Positions 14,977 through 24,119 of a DNA stretch of 64,000 nucleotides are shown one piece after another (the first letter of the stretch is position 1; every line of letters begins with the position of its first letter). The translations under genes and the position numbers were made by a program. Source of the DNA: CAVOJV01 sp963696325 (GTDB taxonomy: Bacteria > Pseudomonadota > Gammaproteobacteria > Competibacterales > Competibacteraceae). The stretch covers positions 85,518 through 149,517 of the forward strand of contig CAVOJV010000039.1 in assembly GCA_963696325.1 (NCBI GenBank), given 5' to 3'. Below the pieces are notes generated by a model that saw only the letters and a list, made by a program, of their open reading frames with translations, was not told the origin of the DNA and ran no database searches.

Positions 14977-16194
14977 TTATCTCGGCCAGCGCTTGAATAC
15001 GAGCGAGGCGTTGGTCCCTCCAAAGCCGAAGCTATTGGACATCACCATATCGAGGTTTAGATTATCCAGGCGTTCCCGCACGATAGACATACCCTCCGCC
15101 TTGGGGTCCAGTTCCTGGATGTTCGCCGAAGCTGCGATAAAGTTGTTTTCTTGCATGAGCAGCGAATAAATAGCTTCATGCACCCCGGCAGCGCCTAGGG
15201 CATGACCTGTCAATGACTTGGTAGCGCTAATGGGGGGTAACTGGTCGCCGAATACTGAGCGGATCGCTTCCAGTTCCCGAACATCCCCAACCGGTGTGCT
15301 GGTACCATGGGTATTCAGATAATCAATGGGGCTATCCACTGTTTCCAAAGCCTGGCGCATGCAGCGCACCGCGCCCTCGCCGGAGGGCTGGACCATGTCG
15401 TAGCCGTCGGAGGTAGCACCGTAGCCCACGATTTCGGCATAAATCTTCGCCCCACGTCGAAGCGCATGCTCCAATTCTTCCAGGACTACCACGCCACCTC
15501 CACCAGAGATAACAAAACCGTCACGGTTGACATCATAAGGGCGGGAAGCAGTAGCTGGCGTAGCGTTATATTCAGAGGATAAAGCACCCATGGCGTCAAA
15601 CAGCACGGTCGTGCTCCAGTGAACCTCTTCGCCGCCACCGGCAAACATTACATCCTGCTTGCCCCATTGAATGAGTTCGCAGGCATTGCCAATACAGTGG
15701 GCGCTGGAAGCACAGGCGGAACTAATGGAATAACTAACTCCCTTGATCTTGAAAGGCGTCGCCAGACAGGCGGAAATAGTGCTGCTCATAGTGCGTGGCA
15801 CCATATAGGGACCGACTTTGCGCAGTCCCTTACCGCGCAGCGTATCGGCGGCCAAGACGATGTTTTGCGGGCTTGCACCGCCACTGCCCATGATCAGGCC
15901 GGCCCGCGGGTTGGAAACCAGTTGCTCGGAAAGGATCGCGTCCGCGATGGCTTCCCGCATAGCCAGATAGCTGAAGGCCGCGGCATCCCCCATGAAACGC
16001 AGAATCTTACGGTCGATCAACTCCGCAAGGTTCAGGTGGATTGCTCCACGAACCTGAGAGCGAAAACCCAAATCCCTATAATCCTCAGCGAATTCGAAGC
16101 CGCTCCGGCCTTGCCGCAGGGACTCCAGCACTTCCTGATTGTTGTGGCCTATGCTGGATACAACACCCATACCTGTGACAACCACACGTCTCAT
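14977..16194 (-). CDS. fabB: Beta-ketoacyl-ACP synthase I
   Basis: Condensing enzyme that elongates acyl-ACP and is needed for unsaturated fatty acid synthesis. With the start at MRRVVVTGMGVVSSIG it has 405 residues (E. coli FabB 406); five more codons upstream are open. The catalytic Cys lies in SSACASSAHC, and the two His residues in NTHGTSTPVGD and TGHALGAAG. The C-terminal SNSFGFGGTNASLVF gate loop is present. It follows fabA by 11 nt; fabA-fabB is the standard pair. Confidence 0.95.
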   Translation of the reverse strand: MRRVVVTGMGVVSSIGHNNQEVLESLRQGRSGFEFAEDYRDLGFRSQVRGAIHLNLAELIDRKILRFMGDAAAFSYLAMREAIADAILSEQLVSNPRAGLIMGSGGASPQNIVLAADTLRGKGLRKVGPYMVPRTMSSTISACLATPFKIKGVSYSISSACASSAHCIGNACELIQWGKQDVMFAGGGEEVHWSTTVLFDAMGALSSEYNATPATASRPYDVNRDGFVISGGGGVVVLEELEHALRRGAKIYAEIVGYGATSDGYDMVQPSGEGAVRCMRQALETVDSPIDYLNTHGTSTPVGDVRELEAIRSVFGDQLPPISATKSLTGHALGAAGVHEAIYSLLMQENNFIAASANIQELDPKAEGMSIVRERLDNLNLDMVMSNSFGFGGTNASLVFKRWPR

Positions 16195-16205
16195 AGCGCA
16201 GACCC

Positions 16206-16721
16206 TCAAAAATTGTCCGTCGAGGTGAACAGTCCGACCCGCAGATCCTTGCCGGCGTAGATTTGGCGCCCATCAACTTCCATGATGGCATTAGCGATAC
16301 CCATGACGAGTTTACGCAAGATCACTCGCTTCATATGAATGCAATAGGTCAGCTTTTGGGCGGTGGGCAGCACCTGCCCGGTGAATTTGACTTCGCCACA
16401 GCCGAGCGCACGCCCGCGCCCTGGACCGCCCATCCAACCCAGAAAAAAACCGACTAACTGCCACATAGCGTCCAGACCGAGACAGCCAGGCATCACCGGA
16501 TCACCTTCAAAATGGCAGCCGAAAAACCACAACTCGGGATTGATGTCCAATTCGGCGATGATTAACCCCTTGCCATAATCACCGCCGTCCTCGCTGATAC
16601 TGACGATCCGATCCACCATTAACATCGGTGGCAAAGGCAGCTGGGCATTGCCGGGTCCGAACAACTCCCCACGTGCGCAAGCCAGCAATTCAGCGTAGGT
16701 AAAGCTGGGTTTCTTGGTCAC
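16206..16721 (-). CDS. fabA: 3-hydroxydecanoyl-ACP dehydratase/isomerase
   Basis: Dehydrates 3-hydroxydecanoyl-ACP and isomerises the product to cis-3-decenoyl-ACP, the branch point to unsaturated fatty acids. 171 residues, the family length. The catalytic His is in GCHFEGDPVMPGCLG and the catalytic Asp in LGLDAMWQLVGFF. It heads the fabAB operon; the 194-nt gap to the divergent hydrolase gene should hold its promoter, but I see no strong consensus. Confidence 0.96.
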   Translation of the reverse strand: MTKKPSFTYAELLACARGELFGPGNAQLPLPPMLMVDRIVSISEDGGDYGKGLIIAELDINPELWFFGCHFEGDPVMPGCLGLDAMWQLVGFFLGWMGGPGRGRALGCGEVKFTGQVLPTAQKLTYCIHMKRVILRKLVMGIANAIMEVDGRQIYAGKDLRVGLFTSTDNF

Positions 16722-16915
16722 TTCTAAAATTTTCCTCGGAAGCTAGTGCGCGAAGGCGGGTAATACCTAAATTATTCAGTGGATCAGTATAAAGGTTTTT
16801 TACCGCGCGTTGGGTAACTTGTAGGCTTTAAGCATCAATTGTAACTTGAGTTATTGATTAAATTATGCATAGCTTTCCTGCAACGCCCATTGCACCTTTC
16901 CAGGAGAATCAAGCC

Positions 16916-17614
16916 ATGCCTGAGCACCAACCTTTTTCCATCCATGCCCTGGAATTGGGCCCTATGGCTAATGTTGTCTATCTGATCCATGATCATACCA
17001 GCCAGCGGGCAGCCGTGGTGGACCCCGCCTGGGATGTGTCCCGCATCATCAAACTGGCCGCAAAAAAGGACCTTCGAATCACCGACGTGTTGCTCACCCA
17101 CAGTCACTTTGACCACATTAACGGCGTGGAGGAATTGTTGGCCAGCCATGACGCCGAACTGCATCTGCTCAAGCCCGAGGCCGAATTTTGGGGACGGTTT
17201 GCAGATTTACCCACCTTGCACCATGGTGGCGACGTGATCCGGCTCGGGGCAACACCCATCACGATCATGCACACCCCCGGACATACCCCAGGCTCCGCTT
17301 GCTACCACTTGGGCGGACACTTGATTACCGGCGATACCTTGTTCGTGTTCGGCTGTGGACGTTGCGATCTCAAGGGCGGCGACCCGGAAGAAATGTACCT
17401 TACCCTACGTCACCTCGCCGCTGGCTTGCCCAAGGATACGCTTATCCATCCTGGCCATAACTATGGCGTGACGCCAGTCTCTACCCTCGCGGAACAAGTG
17501 GATGGCAATCCCTTCATGCATTTTCATGATTGTCCCTCTTTCGTGAATTACCGTATGCACCTGCATGACCGGGAGGAACCTTACACGCCAGTAAAGCGGG
17601 CACCACATGCTTGA
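16916..17614 (+). CDS. MBL-fold metallo-hydrolase (glyoxalase II-like)
   Basis: Metallo-beta-lactamase fold hydrolase of about 232 residues. The zinc motif HSHFDH (in LLTHSHFDHINGV) is followed by later ligands in HTPGHTPGS, GDTLFVFGCGRCD and HPGHNYG, the pattern of glyoxalase II or persulfide dioxygenase-like enzymes. The start at MPEHQPFSIHALELG was chosen because an SD (CAGGAGA) lies just upstream; the frame is open 17 codons earlier. The substrate cannot be read from the sequence: S-lactoylglutathione-type thioesterase or sulfur dioxygenase are both possible. Confidence 0.85.
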   Translation: MPEHQPFSIHALELGPMANVVYLIHDHTSQRAAVVDPAWDVSRIIKLAAKKDLRITDVLLTHSHFDHINGVEELLASHDAELHLLKPEAEFWGRFADLPTLHHGGDVIRLGATPITIMHTPGHTPGSACYHLGGHLITGDTLFVFGCGRCDLKGGDPEEMYLTLRHLAAGLPKDTLIHPGHNYGVTPVSTLAEQVDGNPFMHFHDCPSFVNYRMHLHDREEPYTPVKRAPHA

Positions 17615-17668
17615 ATTTCTGACAGTAAATTTTGCCTATCAGCCGCTCGGTAGCAGCCAGGGCACGCC

Positions 17669-18100
17669 ATGAAAAAACCTTTTTTTACCAACCCAGAGGC
17701 CGCGGAATATGCTTTTTATGTGGCGATCGAAGGAGCTGATCTAGAGGCGATGATGACCGTCTGGGAGCCCAGCGAGACTATCGTCTGCATACACCCACTG
17801 GGACCACGTCTGCAAGGACCACAACAAATCAGAGCAAGCTGGCGGCAGATATTGAATTCAGGCGTGCGACTACGGTTTCGGATTGAAGGCGTCCAGGGTC
17901 TCATGCAAGGGGATCTGGCGGTGCGCATCGTCTACGAGCACATAACCGTCCTTGGCACGGATGAGCAACCGGCACAGCCGGTAATTGCCACGAACATTTA
18001 TCGGCGCACCCCGGTGGGCTGGCATATTATTTTGCACCATGCCTCCCCGGGGCCCGCCATCACCGTCTCCCATGACAGCCTGCCGGAGCGTCTGCATTAG
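17669..18100 (+). CDS. SnoaL-like (NTF2-fold) protein
   Basis: 143 residues resembling the SnoaL_3/DUF4440 family: an N-terminal helix pair (AAEYAFYVAIEGADLEAMM), the W-x-P-S-E turn and the HPLGPRLQGPQQIRASW segment, then a curved sheet with VRIVYEHITV and GWHIILHHASP. Members are small cone-shaped proteins that bind hydrophobic ligands or act as isomerases. Catalytic activity is not evident. It follows the MBL hydrolase by 54 nt and may be co-transcribed. Confidence 0.7.
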   Translation: MKKPFFTNPEAAEYAFYVAIEGADLEAMMTVWEPSETIVCIHPLGPRLQGPQQIRASWRQILNSGVRLRFRIEGVQGLMQGDLAVRIVYEHITVLGTDEQPAQPVIATNIYRRTPVGWHIILHHASPGPAITVSHDSLPERLH

Positions 18101-18124
18101 TCAGTGTGTCAGCGTGAAGTGGGA

Positions 18125-19768
18125 TCAAATCGAATACAGACGCCGCAGCATGGGTTTATCACGCTCGTAAATATCATTGCGGAAGTTAACCGCACCATCC
18201 TCAGCTACCCATGCTGTCCAATAAACAATATGGACGGGAATTTCCTCGGGCAGTTGCACGATACGCTCGCGTCCGCTCGTGGATGTGGTAAGGATGGCAT
18301 CCCGCGTCCAGCGCTGATCACCCTTGAGTAGATATTCCGCCAGTTCAATAGGCTTTGAAATACGTATACAGCCGTGGCTAAAGGTGCGCTGACTGTGATT
18401 AAAAAGATCGTGGGAGGGCGTATCGTGTAGATATACATTATAGGGATTTGGGAACATAAACTTGACTTTTCCCAGGGCATTACGGGGGCCTGGGTCTTGA
18501 CGCAGACGGTATGGGAAATTGTTAACACTGACAGTATTCCAGTCAACGCTACCAGGGTCGATTTCGCTTTTACCTTGCGTATAAATACGAATATTCTGTC
18601 TAGCCAAGGCATAGGCGTCTCTGCGCAATTGGGGCAGTTTATCTTTAACGGCAATCGTTTGGGGTACATTCCAACGGGGACTGAGCACCAGGTAACTCAT
18701 GTTGGCGGTAAATACGGGCGTCTGAAGCACGGACTTGCCCACAATCACCTTGGCATCCAACACACGCTGACTGCCTTCCACGACGCTCATGCTGAAATCC
18801 GGGATATTGACCAAAATATAACGCAGACCCAAATCATCCGGCAACCAGCGCCAACGCTCCATGTTCACAGCAATTTGCCGCATCCGCTGCGAGACAGGCA
18901 CGTTGAGTTCGGCTAGCGTTTCGGCGCCAACGGCGCCGTTTTCTGGCAACCCGTGACGTTGCTGAAAACGCCTCACCGCCTGGCGTAGTCCTTCATCGAA
19001 CAAATCCTCTACGCCACGGGTATCGGCAGTACCTTTGACAAGCTCACCGGTAACCCGTAAACGGGCGCGCACTTCCTTTACCCTAGGGTGTCGGACCCCT
19101 TTGGTTAATGTGGGGCCCGGACTTATCCTGGTCCAGCCACCTTTTTTTTCTAATTCCCGGTAATCCGCCAGGGCTGTACGCAATCTCACATAAGCAGTGC
19201 TAGTCGGAGACAAGTTATCTAAGGCAGCAGTAATATCATTCTTTTCCAAGGCTTCCTTAAGAATAACCGCCAAGTCTCTGGAACGGGGCTTGATGGTCCA
19301 CTGCGGGTCTACTTTCTGAGGGCTTAGGCGTCCTGATAACAAATGCGAGGCATAGGTCAGCCAGGCATCCGTCAACAATAGATCGACATCCGCCCATTGC
19401 TGTATCGAGGCGGCAGGTTCGACGCGAATCGCATCCAGCGCCTTGCTGATTTCATCGTTGTGGTAATCGGTTGCGCGCAAACCTTCACGTTCAGCGTTAG
19501 CTACCGTCTTCAGCAAGGCGTCGGCCCGGGGTAGAGGCCCGCTATTATCCAACCAAGCTGGCTCATAGGCCCGTTGATCGTAGAACTGGACCAGTGCAAC
19601 TGGCTGCTGAAGGGCGATCCCCTCTGCGCGAAGTGTTTGTGTCTCGTCACTGATCTGTAAACGCTGGTGCAATTCATCGACTACTCCCGACAGGGGTACG
19701 GCGGCATTTGCCACCCCAGCCCAGCCCAATAACAAAACTATTACTATACGCGCAGGAGTGAAAATCAT
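18125..19768 (-). CDS. Periplasmic L,D-transpeptidase, YcbB/LdtD type
   Basis: Crosslinks peptidoglycan stems through 3-3 bonds. 547 residues, with a signal peptide (hydrophobic VIVLLLGWAGVANA, cleavage near residue 22). A scaffold domain (PAWLDNSGPLPRADALL) is followed by a peptidoglycan-binding domain (VRRFQQRHGLPENGAVGAETL), then the YkuD catalytic domain. The catalytic motif HSQRTFSHGCIRISKP carries the nucleophilic Cys. LFNHSQ and PYNVYLHDTPS also match YcbB. It is divergent from nothing obvious; the next gene upstream is on the same strand 214 nt away. Confidence 0.9.
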   Translation of the reverse strand: MIFTPARIVIVLLLGWAGVANAAVPLSGVVDELHQRLQISDETQTLRAEGIALQQPVALVQFYDQRAYEPAWLDNSGPLPRADALLKTVANAEREGLRATDYHNDEISKALDAIRVEPAASIQQWADVDLLLTDAWLTYASHLLSGRLSPQKVDPQWTIKPRSRDLAVILKEALEKNDITAALDNLSPTSTAYVRLRTALADYRELEKKGGWTRISPGPTLTKGVRHPRVKEVRARLRVTGELVKGTADTRGVEDLFDEGLRQAVRRFQQRHGLPENGAVGAETLAELNVPVSQRMRQIAVNMERWRWLPDDLGLRYILVNIPDFSMSVVEGSQRVLDAKVIVGKSVLQTPVFTANMSYLVLSPRWNVPQTIAVKDKLPQLRRDAYALARQNIRIYTQGKSEIDPGSVDWNTVSVNNFPYRLRQDPGPRNALGKVKFMFPNPYNVYLHDTPSHDLFNHSQRTFSHGCIRISKPIELAEYLLKGDQRWTRDAILTTSTSGRERIVQLPEEIPVHIVYWTAWVAEDGAVNFRNDIYERDKPMLRRLYSI

Positions 19769-19982
19769 TGGTCAGATGCCCCAAGTAAAACATATGGTGA
19801 AAGAGTATCACAAATCCAACATAGTATCACCACGACTACCCAAAAAGTTGCATAAACGCAACACTAATTGTACGTCCCTATTCTGCTCTCACCGGATTAC
19901 CAGGTTTGATAGCAACAATGACAAATGATTCTGGGTCATCAGCATAGATCGCTGTGGCAAGATCGAGCACTGCAGGAATAAC

Positions 19983-20315
19983 TTACCAGCGCGAGACTTC
20001 CTGCAGTTCAAGCAGGATTTCGTTTAAGGCAGCTTCTTTATTGTTCACGATACACACAAGATTAGCGACGCAGCAGGCCGATCTCTCGCTGCCACGGACA
20101 ATCCAACCGCGCGGAGGAGTCCATCCGCGCATACCGGTAAACATGGATAATTGATCGGCATTGCCCTGCACCATGCGCCGATACCCATGGGCGAATTTGG
20201 CTAACTTGATCATGTCATCATGACTACAGAGCCCAAATCCTTCGACCAGAGTACCGTCATCACGGAAGTGACAGACGATATCCACCCCATCCAGTACCAG
20301 GAGACGCTTGATCAT
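19983..20315 (-). CDS. Roadblock/LC7-like protein, DUF2173 type (copy 3)
   Basis: 110 residues. The C-terminal half carries the shared motif RGWIVRGSERSACCVANLVC followed by NNKEAALNEILLEL, nearly colinear with the protein at 20764-21120. No signal peptide or membrane segment. DUF2173-type proteins have a profilin-like roadblock fold and unknown function; they are reported mainly from chemolithotrophic or methylotrophic bacteria (from memory). Last gene of a three-gene paralogous run on the minus strand, 12 nt after copy 2. Confidence 0.65.
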   Translation of the reverse strand: MIKRLLVLDGVDIVCHFRDDGTLVEGFGLCSHDDMIKLAKFAHGYRRMVQGNADQLSMFTGMRGWTPPRGWIVRGSERSACCVANLVCIVNNKEAALNEILLELQEVSRW

Positions 20316-20327
20316 GACCCGTCTCTC

Positions 20328-20717
20328 CTATTCTTCCAGCACTGCAAAGGCGGCTTCATAATCGGCCGTTTCATTGGCCACTACCACGCCCATGAATGGA
20401 GGAAGCAATGCCTCGCCGGCATTTTTTCCAGCCTCGCGTTGCAATCCGCTGACAATCACCGACCAGTCAAAACCTACCATTGTGAACTGGCGTACTGGGT
20501 AGAACCCCCTCATGTCAGTCATGGTCTCCCAGCCACGCGCCTGCATGGTGGCGATGCTCACGTTGGCGGCGCACACATGGGCCAGCAGATCCAATACCGT
20601 CTTATTGAGAGCGCTATCAGGATTTGCGATCTTATAGCCCAGCAATTCACCGCTGCCTCGAAATTCAAATGCGGCCATTGCACCGGGCAAGGTCATGAGT
20701 TGTTCAAGCGTTGCCAT
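20328..20717 (-). CDS. Roadblock/LC7-like protein, DUF2173 type (copy 2)
   Basis: 129 residues. It starts MATLEQLMTLPGAMAAFEFRG, matching copy 1 at MSIVAELLAKPGVIAAGEYAY. The middle holds AANVSIATMQARGW and PVRQFTMVGFDWSVIVSG, parallel to the PVRGWMIRGPGNTVCVVAN segment of its neighbours but without the Cys residues. It is longer at the C-terminus (PPFMGVVVANETADYEAAF). Spacing to the neighbours is 12 and 46 nt, so the three are probably one operon. Confidence 0.65.
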   Translation of the reverse strand: MATLEQLMTLPGAMAAFEFRGSGELLGYKIANPDSALNKTVLDLLAHVCAANVSIATMQARGWETMTDMRGFYPVRQFTMVGFDWSVIVSGLQREAGKNAGEALLPPFMGVVVANETADYEAAFAVLEE

Positions 20718-20763
20718 GTCGCTTCTCCTTGAGGATTGTTATGATGGTCTTGGCTCAAATGGA

Positions 20764-21120
20764 TCAAATCAAATCTACGGTTTCATCAGCAAGTGCTTGG
20801 CGCATGAACCCCAAAATGCTATTGAGTGAGCCTTTTTGGTTATCGATTAGACAAAAAACATTGGCCACCACGCACACGGTGTTGCCAGGACCTCTTATCA
20901 TCCAACCCCGCACCGGCTGGATACCGGCTTGGGGACAAAATGCCGTGATCATGCCGCCTTCCATATTGGCGGCCATGGTGGTAGCACGACACATGATCGA
21001 TGCCATGCGCGCGCATTGCTCGGTCAAATCTCCCTTATGGGAAAATCGATCCCCTCGATAGGCATACTCCCCGGCCGCGATCACGCCCGGCTTTGCCAAC
21101 AACTCGGCCACGATACTCAT
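20764..21120 (-). CDS. Roadblock/LC7-like protein, DUF2173 type (copy 1)
   Basis: 118 residues, first gene of the paralogous trio. Visible elements are an N-terminal helix, GEYAYRGDRFSHKGDLTEQCA, a central MCRATTMAANMEGG helix, and the family motif GWMIRGPGNTVCVVANVFCLID. A strong SD (AGGGGGAGAC) precedes the ATG. The role is unknown; a tandem set of small roadblock-like subunits suggests they form a hetero-oligomer. Confidence 0.7.
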   Translation of the reverse strand: MSIVAELLAKPGVIAAGEYAYRGDRFSHKGDLTEQCARMASIMCRATTMAANMEGGMITAFCPQAGIQPVRGWMIRGPGNTVCVVANVFCLIDNQKGSLNSILGFMRQALADETVDLI

Positions 21121-21152
21121 GTCTCCCCCTTATCTTCATGGCTTTATCGTTA

Positions 21153-21171
21153 TATAGCGAAATATAGCGAA
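21153..21171 (-). repeat. Tandem TTCGCTATA repeat upstream of the DUF2173 operon
   Basis: Two copies of TTCGCTATA with a 10-bp period (plus-strand TATAGCGAA at 21153 and 21163) lie 33-51 nt upstream of the first gene of the trio. Helical-period spacing is what a dimeric regulator would contact, and the second half also resembles a -10 element. Confidence 0.4.
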
Positions 21172-21311
21172 GGCGTGGATTCACCACTCAGTGATTGCTG
21201 ATACGACCGCCGCCCTTCACTGTGGATTTTGGAATACCTTTTAAACATTAGTTAACTATCAACAAGAATGCACGGACATACGAATTCAACCACTCCTCAC
21301 AGCGAGATATC

Positions 21312-21797
21312 ATGCGAACGTCTGTACCTGAGTCCAGCCTGCCAGTTGCCAGCCTACCACGTCGCCTCGGGGCGGTTCTTTATGACGCCTTGCTGTTGTG
21401 TGGCGTCCTCTTGGCGGCTACCGCATTGACCCTCCCACTGACGGGCGGCAAAGCAGTAACCAAGGGTAACCCATTTTTTTCCACCTACGTATTTCTAGTC
21501 TGCTTTTTTTTCTACGCATGGTTCTGGACCCATGGCGGACAGACACTGGGAATGCGCGCATGGAAAATCCGCATACAGCAGCAGGATGGTAAAAGCATCA
21601 CTTGGTGGCAGGCCTTGCTGCGTTTCTTGCTGGCTAGCCTGTGGGTGATGCCGATTATTTATACAAGAAAGATATTGGGCCTAAGTTTAGGGCTAAGTCT
21701 GGTTATCGGCTTGGGCTTCTTGCTGTTAACACTACTCAGTCGTCTGCACGACCGCTACTCGGAAACGGTGCTCATACTCACCAAGACGCGCCGCTAA
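21312..21797 (+). CDS. RDD-family membrane protein
   Basis: 161 residues. Begins with the diagnostic RRLGAVLYDALLL (the Arg and Asp that name the family), then hydrophobic helices at about 27-47, 58-76 and 100-140. A GGQTLGMRAWKIRI signature lies between the second and third segments. The transport substrate of most RDD proteins is unknown. Its 3' end overlaps the 3' end of lptG by 4 nt on the opposite strand. Confidence 0.85.
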   Translation: MRTSVPESSLPVASLPRRLGAVLYDALLLCGVLLAATALTLPLTGGKAVTKGNPFFSTYVFLVCFFFYAWFWTHGGQTLGMRAWKIRIQQQDGKSITWWQALLRFLLASLWVMPIIYTRKILGLSLGLSLVIGLGFLLLTLLSRLHDRYSETVLILTKTRR

Positions 21798-22864
21798 CGC
21801 ATTCGACGCAAGGCATAGGTACCAACGGCGAAGAACGAAAAGGTCGGCAAACTAGCTCCCAACAGGGGGGGATAGTCATACAGCAGAACGAGATTACCCA
21901 GCATGCGGTTAAACAGAAAAAAGAGTAGACCTAAAAAAACCCCCACCAGGAGTCGCTGACCGACACCGGCGGTACGCTGAGACCCAAAGACGAAAGGCAT
22001 GGCGATAAACAGCATGGCGAGATTAGTCAATGGCGCGAGCACCTTAATCCAGAAGGCCAACCGATACGTCCTTGCATCCAGACCATTCCTCTCCAGATAG
22101 CCAATATAGGGAAGCAAATCGCGCATGGAAAGATCCTTGGGGTTCGTAGCCAGTATCTCCAACAAACGGGGATTGAGTGCCGAATTCACGGTGATGTTGG
22201 CAATCGCGTCGGTGACCACCCGCTCAGGTTCCATGCTACTGCTGCTCACATCCTCCAGCACCCAGCGCCCGGACGCATCGACATAATGGGCCCCGGCGGC
22301 GCGGAGCGCCAATTTCAAGTCAGACTTTTCATTTATTTGATAAATGTAAATATCCGCCAGCCGGACACCCGGCAATACCGCCCGCACATTGATGAAATAA
22401 TTACCATCGCGAGCCCAGAAGCCGCGCCCGGCGCGGATGGAAATAGCCTCGGATTTGGCGGTTGAGCGAAGTTGTTGGGCGATGAACTCGGTTTTGGGGG
22501 CGACAAACTCTCCCAGCACCAGGGCCAGCAAACCCAGCATTAATCCCGCCTGCAAAGCGGACCCCACCAACCGCAGCAACGATAGGCCAGCGGCACGCAT
22601 GCTGATCAGTTCACTGCCACTGGCCAACGCCCCCATACCCAACAATCCCCCGAGCAAAAGAGCCATCGGAAAAGTCTCGTAGATGCGCCGCGGCATGGTC
22701 AGAATAAGGTATTGCATTATCTGCAACAAACCGTAATTACCCTTGCCAAAGTCTTCGAGTTCCACCAACAGGCTGAAGAATACTTCCATCGTCAGCAACA
22801 CCAATAGTGCAACCACAGCGGTACCGATTACGGTTTTCATAATGTAACGATCGATCCGCTTCAT
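21794..22864 (-). CDS. lptG: LPS export ABC transporter permease LptG
   Basis: Inner-membrane permease of the LptB2FG complex, which extracts lipopolysaccharide from the membrane. 356 residues. Starts MKRIDRYIMKTVIG, with the family motifs RIYETFPMALLLGGLLGMGALASGSELISMRAAG and DLLPYIGYLERNGLDARTYRLAFWIK. Six membrane helices surround a periplasmic jellyroll. Its ATG overlaps the lptF stop (ATGA), so the two are translationally coupled. Confidence 0.93.
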   Translation of the reverse strand: MKRIDRYIMKTVIGTAVVALLVLLTMEVFFSLLVELEDFGKGNYGLLQIMQYLILTMPRRIYETFPMALLLGGLLGMGALASGSELISMRAAGLSLLRLVGSALQAGLMLGLLALVLGEFVAPKTEFIAQQLRSTAKSEAISIRAGRGFWARDGNYFINVRAVLPGVRLADIYIYQINEKSDLKLALRAAGAHYVDASGRWVLEDVSSSSMEPERVVTDAIANITVNSALNPRLLEILATNPKDLSMRDLLPYIGYLERNGLDARTYRLAFWIKVLAPLTNLAMLFIAMPFVFGSQRTAGVGQRLLVGVFLGLLFFLFNRMLGNLVLLYDYPPLLGASLPTFSFFAVGTYALRRMR

Positions 22865-23970
22865 GGCGTTTGCCTAGCGCCGGTCAACCGTCTGAAAAAC
22901 TGAAAACTGATGCCATACTGATAAATCCAAAGACCCAGTCCCACTGAGGCGAACAGCCCATGCACCCACCACAATCCCAGGACTGGCCAGGCACGCTCAT
23001 GGGTTAACCAAGACTTGCCAATTTCCAGCAGGTTGATGTAGATGGCATAGATAAGCACTGCCGCCACCACCCGCCCGAAGCGTCCCTCGCGGGGTTGCGC
23101 GCGGGCCAGCAGGGGGGCCAGTAAGGCAACCACCAGCAAGGCCGTTGGGCCACTGAGACGGTGATGCAATTCAGCTTTATGCGAAGGGGTTGTGGAGTCC
23201 AATAATTCCATGGTGGGAATGGTTTCCTGATGCCGCCAGGTTTGCTCGGGGGGAACGGATTCCAGCCGTACCGACAGCTGTTGGAAATGCAGATTCCGAT
23301 AATCCCCCTGACCAGGATTACCCTCATAGCGATAGCCATCGCTCAACACGACGTAGCGGGCCCCGGACTTGGAATCGATCTTTTGATACCCCCGTTCTCC
23401 GGTGGTGATAGCGATACCCTCCAGTGTGCGGCTCTGGATGAAGATCTTGCGCAATTCCCTGCCCCCCTCCACCAAGGCGCCCACATAAATCACATGCTGG
23501 CCATCGGCCAATTCTCGAAAGGTTCCGGGGGTAAACATGGAAACCTCGGCTTCCTGGCGGGCTTTGGCTTCTAACTCGAACTGCAGGTCCATGCACAGCG
23601 GCAGCACATACAGGGAAAAACCCGCTATTACCACTGCCAGGGGCACGGCAAACAGAAACAGGGGACGATAAACCGCGGCAGGGCCAATACCGCAAGCCGT
23701 GAGTGCAATCATCTCGCTATCCCGATACAGTCGCCCCAACGCCAACATGATGCTCAACAGCAAGGACAGGGGCGTGAGTATCACCAGTAGGTTAATTGCC
23801 TGCAGTCCCAGCAACAGAAAAACCGCATTCTTTGATAACAGGCCATTGGCGACCTGATTCAGATAACCCGCCAGACGGTTGCTGAGCACCATGACCAACA
23901 AAACCAGCACCGTGGCAAAAAAGTTCAGCACCACTTCTTTCAACAGGTAACGGTCAATTGTAGGTAACAC
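22861..23970 (-). CDS. lptF: LPS export ABC transporter permease LptF
   Basis: Partner permease of LptG. I place the start at the GTG encoding VLPTIDRYLLKEVV, because AGGAGG lies about 8 nt upstream. The 49 codons that continue upstream in frame show no similarity and no SD. This gives 369 residues (E. coli 366). Conserved LTPLSLLLSIMLALGRLYRDSEMIALTACGI and HHRLSGPTALLVVALLAPLLARAQPREGR. Divergent from pepA across 149 nt, the standard gammaproteobacterial arrangement. Confidence 0.93.
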   Translation of the reverse strand: MLPTIDRYLLKEVVLNFFATVLVLLVMVLSNRLAGYLNQVANGLLSKNAVFLLLGLQAINLLVILTPLSLLLSIMLALGRLYRDSEMIALTACGIGPAAVYRPLFLFAVPLAVVIAGFSLYVLPLCMDLQFELEAKARQEAEVSMFTPGTFRELADGQHVIYVGALVEGGRELRKIFIQSRTLEGIAITTGERGYQKIDSKSGARYVVLSDGYRYEGNPGQGDYRNLHFQQLSVRLESVPPEQTWRHQETIPTMELLDSTTPSHKAELHHRLSGPTALLVVALLAPLLARAQPREGRFGRVVAAVLIYAIYINLLEIGKSWLTHERAWPVLGLWWVHGLFASVGLGLWIYQYGISFQFFRRLTGARQTP

Positions 23971-24119
23971 GCGCCGCTTACCTCCTATGGGGGAACCTTG
24001 TGAATCGGAAAAATTTCCGGGTAAACTCTTTCGTTGGCAAAAGCACTGTGCCAACGGCGTCATCTTTTGCAATTGTTTTGCCGCCACCGACACATAACAA
24101 GCATCGCTAGGGAGCAACA

